In this document: in pieces, positions 45,064 to 51,763 of the stretch
Position numbering within the stretch: position 1 is the first letter of the stretch
Layout of the letters: each line of letters starts with the position of its first letter
DNA from: Porticoccaceae bacterium
GTDB lineage: Bacteria; Pseudomonadota; Gammaproteobacteria; Pseudomonadales; Porticoccaceae
Assembly: GCA_002691825.1 (NCBI GenBank)
Contig: NZIZ01000001.1
Location: 1-51,763, forward strand
Direction of reading: 5' to 3'
DNA length: 51,763 bases
Translations under genes and position numbers: made by a program
Notes under the pieces: generated by a model
What the model saw: the letters and a program-made list of their open reading frames with translations, nothing else
Database searches by the model: none
Told to the model about the DNA's origin: nothing

Positions 45064-46044
45064 ATGGCTATGAATCCTCTTGGCAGTATGCCGGCGGAAG
45101 AATTTCTTCTTTATTACTGGCAAAAGAGGCCACTGCTAGTTCGTGGGGCATGGAAAAAGTTTAAACCTCCTATCGATGGAGACGAGCTAGCTGGCTTATC
45201 TCTCGAAGATGAGGTCGAATCGCGTCTAGTTATCGGGCCCGAGCATATCGTAGAGTTCGGACCATTTTCGGCCGATCGCTTTAATCACCTTCCTAATAAG
45301 CAATGGACGCTTCTCGTACAAGCCGTAAATTTATGGGTGCCCGAGGTGCACACAATGCTTGACGAGTTTTGCTTCCTCCCAAGGTGGCGGATCGATGATG
45401 TAATGGTGAGCTATGCAAGCAAAGGAGGTGGAGTAGGACCCCACTATGACGATTATGATGTGTTTTTGTTGCAAGGAAAAGGTCAGAGGCGTTGGCAAAT
45501 AGGCGCTGGAGAATGCGAGCCCAATACGCCGCTCATAGATCATCAAGATCTCAAAATTCTTGCCGATTTTCAACCAGACCAAGAATTGACATTGAACGAG
45601 GGCGATATGCTATATTTGCCTCCTCGATGGGCGCATAATGGAATTGCTTTAGATGAATGCATCACCTTTTCGATAGGTTGTCGGGCACCCTCTGTCGGGG
45701 AGATGCTGGATGATTTAGCTACAGAAATTATCGCAAGGGGTGAGCAGAAGTTTCTCAGAGATCCGCCTCTCGCGCCCCCCAAAGATTCTGATGAGATTCT
45801 ATTAAATTATATATCGGAAGTAAAAACCTTGCTGCTTTCAGTTTTAAACGACGATACGCTACTTGCGGAATGGTTCGCGCAATATATGACACAGCCCAAA
45901 TATCCTCATCTTATCGAGCTAACACATGAAATAAGAAAGGCAACAATTAAGATTCCGTTAGCAAATGACAATACAACCACTAAATATCAGGCCCGAACAT
46001 ACCGTAACGCTGAAATGGTTGAAGATCGTGAGGTTGATTATTAG
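45064..46044 (+). CDS. roxA: JmjC/cupin ribosomal oxygenase (YcfD/RoxA-like)
   Basis: FLLYYWQKRPLLVRGAW, GGGVGPHYDDYDVFLLQGKGQRRWQIG, GDMLYLPPRWAHNGIA. Confidence 0.93.
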   Translation: MAMNPLGSMPAEEFLLYYWQKRPLLVRGAWKKFKPPIDGDELAGLSLEDEVESRLVIGPEHIVEFGPFSADRFNHLPNKQWTLLVQAVNLWVPEVHTMLDEFCFLPRWRIDDVMVSYASKGGGVGPHYDDYDVFLLQGKGQRRWQIGAGECEPNTPLIDHQDLKILADFQPDQELTLNEGDMLYLPPRWAHNGIALDECITFSIGCRAPSVGEMLDDLATEIIARGEQKFLRDPPLAPPKDSDEILLNYISEVKTLLLSVLNDDTLLAEWFAQYMTQPKYPHLIELTHEIRKATIKIPLANDNTTTKYQARTYRNAEMVEDREVDY

Positions 46045-46081
46045 CACACATTTTGTGAAGAAAATTTTTACGGAGGCTAAG

Positions 46082-46558
46082 CTAAATAAGATACTTTGAG
46101 GAAACGACAATACCATTATTATCTGAATATAGATGATCACCGGGTTGAAAAGAGACCCCTGCAAATGAAATGAGCACGTTTACCTCTCCAGCCCCTAGTC
46201 GATTAGTTTTCTTGGGATAAGATCCCAGCGCTTTAATTCCAATGTTAATTTTAGATAATTCATCCACATCCCTTACATACCCATTAACGACAAACCCCTG
46301 CCAACCATTTCTGCATGCTTCAAGTGCGATTTGATCACCAAGGTAAGCACATCGGTTGCTAGCCCCACCGTCAACTACAATAACCCGACCGTCTCCAGAT
46401 GTGGCAACTAAATCCTTGAGCTTCGAGTTGTCCTCAAAGCATTTGACCGTTACCAGCGGGCCTGAAAAACTGGTGAATCCACCAAAGTTAAAAAATAGTG
46501 TGTCTAATACCCTCAAGTCTAAAGTATACTCGTCACACAAATCTGTTGTGGATCGCAC
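46082..46558 (-). CDS. rraA: RraA family protein (RNase E regulator or RraA-like aldolase/decarboxylase)
   Basis: TTDLCDEYTLDLRVLD, VVDGGASNRCAYLGDQIALEACRNGWQGFVVNGYVRDVDEL, GAGEVNVLISFAGVSFQPGDHLYSDNNGIVV. Confidence 0.93.
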   Translation of the reverse strand: MRSTTDLCDEYTLDLRVLDTLFFNFGGFTSFSGPLVTVKCFEDNSKLKDLVATSGDGRVIVVDGGASNRCAYLGDQIALEACRNGWQGFVVNGYVRDVDELSKINIGIKALGSYPKKTNRLGAGEVNVLISFAGVSFQPGDHLYSDNNGIVVSSKYLI

Positions 46559-46560
46559 TA

Positions 46561-48741
46561 CTAAAATCGCCCATATTGGAGAGATTTTGAGCGCTTTCGA
46601 TAGTGATGCAATGTCGGCTCAGTATAACCATTTGGTTGAGCAGCGCCCTCCATTATGAGCTTTCTTGCAGCCTTGAGAGCCAGATTTTCAGATGGATTTT
46701 CAAGCATCCGCCGATATGCTGGATCACCCTCATTCTGTTTGTCAACTATCCCGGCCATTCGTTGAAGGGCACACTCCACCTCTATGCCGGAACATATCCC
46801 ATGGCACAACCAGTTAGCTATATGTTGACTCGATATACGCAAGGTAGCTCTATCCTCCATTAGAGATACATTTTCGATATCTGGAACTTTAGAACCCCCG
46901 ACACCGCTATCAACCCACCTCACGACATATCCAAGAATACTTTGAACATTATTATCCAACTCATGTGCAATTTGGTCTTTACTCAAAGCGGCATCACCAA
47001 GCAAGGGAATCTCCAGCATACTATCGTAATCTTCCAAATCGAAATCACAAATTTCTTTCTGTTGGCTGTAGACATCAATTAAGTGGTAATGGATAGCGTG
47101 CAACGTGGCTGCTGTCGGTGAAGGCACCCACGCAGTCGTTGCTCCAGACCGAGGATGTTCTATCTTGCTAATCATCATGTCTTTCATGTTATCAGGAATG
47201 GCCCACATTCCCTTGCCTATCTGAGCTTTAAATTTGAATCCGCAGGAGAGACCCACACTCACATTTTGTGCCTCATAGGCCTCGAACCAATTTCGAGTCT
47301 TGAGCTCTTTCTTTGGTGCAAATGCTCCGGCATTCATATTAGTATGAATCTCATCACCTGTTCGATCAAGGAAACCCGTATTTATAAAAACGATTCGATC
47401 TTTAACCTTTTCAATACATGCCTTGAGATTGAGAGAAGTCCGGCGCTCTTCATCCATGATTCCCACTTTAATAGTATGTTTCGGTATTTTGAATAAATCT
47501 TCCATTGCATTGAACAGATCATCAGTAAACTCTACCTCCTCAGGACCATGCATCTTTGGTTTAACGATATACAAACTACCCTTCTCAGAATTTTTATATT
47601 TACTCTTTCCACAAAGATCATACATACCAATTAGACAAGACATAAAGATGTCCAAAATGCCCTCTGGGATCTCTTTATTTGCTCCGTAAAGCACTGCAGA
47701 ACTCGTCATTAGATGCCCTACATTTCTTATAAACATAAGCGCCCTACCCTTTAAAACTAATGGATGATCTCCTCTATCTAAGTAGCAACGATTACTAGCC
47801 AACTTTCGTTCAAAGTGATAACTTCCTCGCTGAACGTTCTCGGTAAGTGTACCTTTCAGCAAACCCATCAAGTTACGGTAACCTAAAACCTTGTCCTCTG
47901 AATCCACATTAGCCACTGAATCTTCAAAATCTAGTATGGTAGTTACTGCTGACTCTAAAATAATATCGCTTACGCCCGCAACATCATTGGCACCAACCTC
48001 ACTTCTATTATCTACATGGATTTCTATATGTAAACCATTGTTTTTTAACAGTATTATAGACGGATTAATCTTATCACCCGTATAGCCAATCCATTGCTCC
48101 GGGGCCACTAGTGTAACTTCACGTTGGTCTTGTAGAGTCATGACCAAACTTTTTCCTCGAACAAAATACTTTGTAACATCACGATGTAACGCGTTAAGTA
48201 ATGGGACTGCAGAATCTAAAAAACCCTTCCCGTAATCTATTACTTTTTGACCACGCAGTGGGTTATAACTCGTTCCTTTTTCGGCCCCACCAGCCTCAGA
48301 AATGACGTCATTACCGTAAAGAGCATCGTATAAACTCCCCCACCGTGCGTTAACAGCATTGATTGCAAATCGAGCATTACTTATAGGGACTACTAGCTGA
48401 GGGGCAGCTTGAAATGCGATTTCAGAATCAACATTCTTTGGCGCAATATGGAAATCAGGCACCTCTGTACATAAATATCCTATATTCTTGAGGAATGCTT
48501 TATGTTGAACTGGTGTTGTCGGTTTGCTACTTTTTAAGTGCCATTGATTGATTTCAAACTGCAACTTTTCCCGTATCTCCAGAAGCTGAATATTTCTTGG
48601 CACGAAACTCGTTATAATCCTTGAGAGCCCTGCCCATAAAACCGTGCTATCTAATCCTAACTCAACGCACAGTTCCTTCGATACAAATTCATATAAAGGA
48701 TGTGCAACTTTAATATCCCCACACTCAAAATAATTATCCAT
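46561..48741 (-). CDS. glcB: Malate synthase G
   Basis: ARWGSLYDALYGNDVI, VTTILDFEDSVANVDSEDKVLGYRNLMGL, IKVGIMDEERRTSLNLKACI. Confidence 0.98.
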   Translation of the reverse strand: MDNYFECGDIKVAHPLYEFVSKELCVELGLDSTVLWAGLSRIITSFVPRNIQLLEIREKLQFEINQWHLKSSKPTTPVQHKAFLKNIGYLCTEVPDFHIAPKNVDSEIAFQAAPQLVVPISNARFAINAVNARWGSLYDALYGNDVISEAGGAEKGTSYNPLRGQKVIDYGKGFLDSAVPLLNALHRDVTKYFVRGKSLVMTLQDQREVTLVAPEQWIGYTGDKINPSIILLKNNGLHIEIHVDNRSEVGANDVAGVSDIILESAVTTILDFEDSVANVDSEDKVLGYRNLMGLLKGTLTENVQRGSYHFERKLASNRCYLDRGDHPLVLKGRALMFIRNVGHLMTSSAVLYGANKEIPEGILDIFMSCLIGMYDLCGKSKYKNSEKGSLYIVKPKMHGPEEVEFTDDLFNAMEDLFKIPKHTIKVGIMDEERRTSLNLKACIEKVKDRIVFINTGFLDRTGDEIHTNMNAGAFAPKKELKTRNWFEAYEAQNVSVGLSCGFKFKAQIGKGMWAIPDNMKDMMISKIEHPRSGATTAWVPSPTAATLHAIHYHLIDVYSQQKEICDFDLEDYDSMLEIPLLGDAALSKDQIAHELDNNVQSILGYVVRWVDSGVGGSKVPDIENVSLMEDRATLRISSQHIANWLCHGICSGIEVECALQRMAGIVDKQNEGDPAYRRMLENPSENLALKAARKLIMEGAAQPNGYTEPTLHHYRKRSKSLQYGRF

Positions 48742-48755
48742 TTTAGATGTCTAAA
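48742..48755. promoter_or_regulatory. Palindrome TTTAGA-TG-TCTAAA next to the glcB start codon
   Basis: 6-bp perfect arms, 2-bp spacer; reverse complement TTTAGACATCTAAA shares TTAGACATCTAAA with the aceA leader. Confidence 0.6.
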
Positions 48756-48849
48756 CCTCTTTAATCGGGCGATCATAAGTCCAAAACTTTAGCAAGTGAA
48801 AATAAATGACTAAATCTTCTCTATTCATAGAAGCGATACCACTGACTTT

Positions 48850-49800
48850 TTAGAACCGCCACTCAGAAATTCTACCAGCTATTTTTTTAATACTCTGACG
48901 CATCCAAATGTGTCCTGAGTCGTGTTGTAATAATGGACTCCAGACCATCTTTAACTGCATCGACGGAATCTCAAAAGGAGGCCGTTTTAACACTACGAAT
49001 TTGTTGTGCCGGACACCCCTTGTGGCCAAAGTAGGCACCGTGACAATAAGGTGCTCCTGTTCTGCAAACATTAACGCCGCCTGATAATGTCGAGTAAAAA
49101 TAGCAATATCTCTAAATTGACCCAATTCCCTCAACGCCTCGTCTACCCAGCCAATGCGTTGAACATCCTTAGTGGTCATCCCAACTCCCACGCCCATTCC
49201 TGTCTTACTCACCCAAACATGCTTACACGACAAATAGCCGCTCAAGTTCCAATTGTTGAGTACTGGATTTGTTGCCTTTACCAAACATGAAAAGCTATCT
49301 TCCCAAAGTTTTAGCTGATGAAATGACTGGGGAAGCGTATCAAACCTATTAATAACTAGATCTACCTTCCCTTGCTCAACATCATAGAAACTGACGTCAC
49401 TCGGCGTCATAATATCAAGCCTTATCTGAGGTGCCTGAGCACACAACATTTCTAAAACTGCGGGTAATAAGGTAACCTCCGTGTAGTCACTCGCCATAAT
49501 ACGGAAAATACGTGAGCTTTTGGCAGGATTAAATTTTTCTTTAGGCTGCATCGCCAATTCGGCCATAGATACCGTTTTACGTACTATCGGCTTTAGTTCC
49601 AAAGCCCTCGGAGTGGGCGTCATTCCACCACTCGTTCTTATTAATATTGGATCGTTAAAATATTTTCTAAGGCGCCTTAAACTGTTCGACATCGCCGGTT
49701 GGCTTATTCCCATAATTTCCGCTGCATTTGTAACGTTACACTCATTTAGTAGAACATCCAACGAGAGTAGCAAATTAAGATCGAGGCGAGCGATATTCAC
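48850..49800 (-). CDS. LysR-family transcriptional regulator
   Basis: N-terminal HTH LDLNLLLSLDVLLNECNVTNAAEIMGISQPAMSNSLRRLRKYFNDPIL; divergent from aceA. Confidence 0.95.
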   Translation of the reverse strand: MNIARLDLNLLLSLDVLLNECNVTNAAEIMGISQPAMSNSLRRLRKYFNDPILIRTSGGMTPTPRALELKPIVRKTVSMAELAMQPKEKFNPAKSSRIFRIMASDYTEVTLLPAVLEMLCAQAPQIRLDIMTPSDVSFYDVEQGKVDLVINRFDTLPQSFHQLKLWEDSFSCLVKATNPVLNNWNLSGYLSCKHVWVSKTGMGVGVGMTTKDVQRIGWVDEALRELGQFRDIAIFTRHYQAALMFAEQEHLIVTVPTLATRGVRHNKFVVLKRPPFEIPSMQLKMVWSPLLQHDSGHIWMRQSIKKIAGRISEWRF

Positions 49801-49805
49801 AAATA

Positions 49806-49820
49806 TTATACCAAGTATAA
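49806..49820. promoter_or_regulatory. Candidate LysR-type operator TTATAC-CAA-GTATAA
   Basis: Perfect 6-bp arms, fits T-N11-A, just upstream of the lysR start in the lysR/aceA divergent region. Confidence 0.5.
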
Positions 49821-49877
49821 AAACTATCCACTGGACTAATAAATTGTATACTATCTAAAGTCACAAAGTTGTCAATA

Positions 49878-49890
49878 TTAGACATCTAAA
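49878..49890. promoter_or_regulatory. Motif TTAGACATCTAAA in the aceA leader
   Basis: 13-bp exact match to the motif in front of glcB; 23 nt before the aceA ATG. Confidence 0.6.
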
Positions 49891-49913
49891 TTACAAACAA
49901 GAAAGAGGGCGAA

Positions 49914-51509
49914 ATGGGAAATTATAAGCATGATAGAAAGGAATTGTCCGATTTGATAGCTTCAAAAGGTGAAACCTGGAGAGGTCTAAATGGAAAATTC
50001 GCTGCGCGCATGCGTGCACAGAATCGTTTTCGGACAGGGCTTGAGATAGCTAAGTATACTTCAGCAATAATGCGTCGAGATATGAATGACTACGACAAGG
50101 ACCCAACTAAATATACCCAATCGCTTGGTTGCTGGCATGGTTTTATTGGTCAACAAAAGCTAATCGCCATAAAAAAGCACCATGGGACAACAAATAGGCG
50201 ATATCTATATTTGTCAGGTTGGATGATTGCGGCATTACGGTCGGAGTTTGGTCCTCTACCCGACCAATCAATGCATGAGAAGACTTCAGTACCAGCGCTC
50301 ATATCCGAGCTCTACACATTTTTGCGGCAGGCGGATGCTAAATATTTGGGTGAACTGTTCAACTCATATGATAGATCGGAAGAGATGGGTCATGAGCGGG
50401 AAATGAATGCAATTGAAAAAAAAATTGATCGTTTTGAAACCCACATTGTTCCAATAATTGCTGATATTGACGCCGGGTTCGGAAATGAAGAGGCAACGTA
50501 TCTTTTAGCGAAGCGAATGATCGAGGCTGGCGCCTGTTGCATACAGCTGGAGAATCAAGTTTCAGATGCTAAACAATGCGGTCATCAGGACGGGAAAGTG
50601 ACCGTCCCACATGAGGAGTTCCTCGCTAAAGTTAATGCAGTCAGGTATGCGTTTTTAGAGTTGGGGGTGAATGAAGGTGTTATTGTTGCAAGGACAGACT
50701 CGCTCGGCGCAGGCCTTACGCAAAAAATTCCTGTATCTAAATCCCCCGGTGATCTTGCATCACATTATAATCAATTCCTTAAGACTCGACCTGTGGACTC
50801 TGTATGCGATATGAACGAGGGGGATACTGCTATAAAAATTGGCGGCGAACTAGTTGTACCTGAGAGATTACCTAATGGGCTTTTTAGATTCAAAGATGGG
50901 ACCGGTGAAGCTAGATGTATTCTCGATGGAATTACAAGCCTTCAAAATGGTGCAGACTTACTTTGGATAGAGACTGAACAGCCACATATCGGACAAATTG
51001 GAGCTATGGTCGAGAAAATTCGCGAGGTAGTCCCGAATGCGAAGCTTGTGTATAACAATTCGCCGTCCTTTAACTGGACCCTTAATTTTAGGCAGCAAAT
51101 ATATGATGCATGGTGCGCAGATGGTAGAGATGTCTCCGATTATATTCGCGATGAACTAATGCAAAGCCGGTATGATAGCTCGGCACTTGCCCGTGAGGCG
51201 GACGAAAAAATCAAGTCTTTTCAATTGGATGCTTCAATTCATGCAGGTATATTCCATCACCTAATAACCCTTCCCACATATCATACTGCAGCCTTGTCAA
51301 CGGATAATCTTGCTAAAGGTTATTTCGGCGAAGACGGCATGCTAGCGTATGTCGCCGGTGTTCAGCGAAACGAGATAAGGCAACAGATAGATTGTGTAAA
51401 GCATCAGGCAATGGCTGGATCAAATATCGGTGATGATCACAAAGAATACTTTTCAGGAGAGCAGGCCCTAAAGGCAGCTGGCAAAGATAACACCATGAAT
51501 CAGTTTTAA
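49914..51509 (+). CDS. aceA: Isocitrate lyase (531-aa class)
   Basis: LGCWHGFIGQQKL, PIIADIDAGFGNEEATYLLAKRMIEAGACCIQLENQVSDAKQCGHQDGKV, IVARTDSLGA, NNSPSFNW. Confidence 0.98.
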   Translation: MGNYKHDRKELSDLIASKGETWRGLNGKFAARMRAQNRFRTGLEIAKYTSAIMRRDMNDYDKDPTKYTQSLGCWHGFIGQQKLIAIKKHHGTTNRRYLYLSGWMIAALRSEFGPLPDQSMHEKTSVPALISELYTFLRQADAKYLGELFNSYDRSEEMGHEREMNAIEKKIDRFETHIVPIIADIDAGFGNEEATYLLAKRMIEAGACCIQLENQVSDAKQCGHQDGKVTVPHEEFLAKVNAVRYAFLELGVNEGVIVARTDSLGAGLTQKIPVSKSPGDLASHYNQFLKTRPVDSVCDMNEGDTAIKIGGELVVPERLPNGLFRFKDGTGEARCILDGITSLQNGADLLWIETEQPHIGQIGAMVEKIREVVPNAKLVYNNSPSFNWTLNFRQQIYDAWCADGRDVSDYIRDELMQSRYDSSALAREADEKIKSFQLDASIHAGIFHHLITLPTYHTAALSTDNLAKGYFGEDGMLAYVAGVQRNEIRQQIDCVKHQAMAGSNIGDDHKEYFSGEQALKAAGKDNTMNQF

Positions 51510-51588
51510 CATGTGCCATTTCTCGTTGACTCGATGTTGACGAAAAAGTATGATTCAGAGCCGAAAAATGTGTCCGCAGGGCGAAGTT

Positions 51589-51665
51589 CGGGGATTAGCG
51601 CAGTCTGGTAGCGCGCCTGCTTTGGGAGCAGGATGTCGGGGGTTCAAATCCCTCATCCCCGACCA
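51589..51665 (+). tRNA. tRNA-Pro (anticodon UGG), CCA encoded
   Basis: CGGGGATTAGCGCAGTCTGGTAGCGCGCCTGCTTTGGGAGCAGGATGTCGGGGGTTCAAATCCCTCATCCCCGACCA. Confidence 0.98.
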
Positions 51666-51683
51666 AATCGCGGCTCTATTAAT

Positions 51684-51760
<77 letters not shown>

Positions 51761-51763
51761 CCT

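Noticed and set aside
47155-48085. Plus ORFs inside glcB
   Set aside because: Antisense to malate synthase G; no support.

Overview
This 51.8 kb window is gene-dense and reads mostly as core chromosome of a moderately AT-rich, probably marine or oligotrophic gammaproteobacterium (lineage is inference). Recognisable blocks, left to right: tRNA-Ser(UGA) with what looks like the first 20 codons of an integrase at the window edge; rne / rluC / maf; yceD-rpmF-plsX-fabD-fabG-acpP-pabC-mltG-tmk-holB; an MBL hydrolase, dimeric-type dUTPase, mdh, peroxiredoxin, yajC and an AGCS symporter; 5'-nucleotidase, thrH, TetR and DUF1285; etfD / etfBA; a PCuAC chaperone; xthA-prc; a solitary tyrosine recombinase; serS-lolA-ftsK; trxB-aat-infA / clpA-clpS; icd / rluE (frame-disrupted)-nudJ-mnmA-purB-roxA; a glyoxylate-shunt locus (rraA-glcB, lysR, aceA); tRNA-Pro(UGG) and tRNA-Arg(UCU). 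I found no CRISPR array, no defence island and no clear new multigene system. The most useful leads are: a palindrome shared by the aceA and glcB leaders, a probable genomic-island edge at tRNA-Ser, a DUF1285 gene with no canonical start codon, a broken rluE preceded by a 13-bp tandem duplication, a LysM domain inside the Prc/Tsp C-terminal region, loss of fabF and ate/bpt from conserved positions, and a structured region 3' of etfA. All product names come from reading the sequence; no database search was run.
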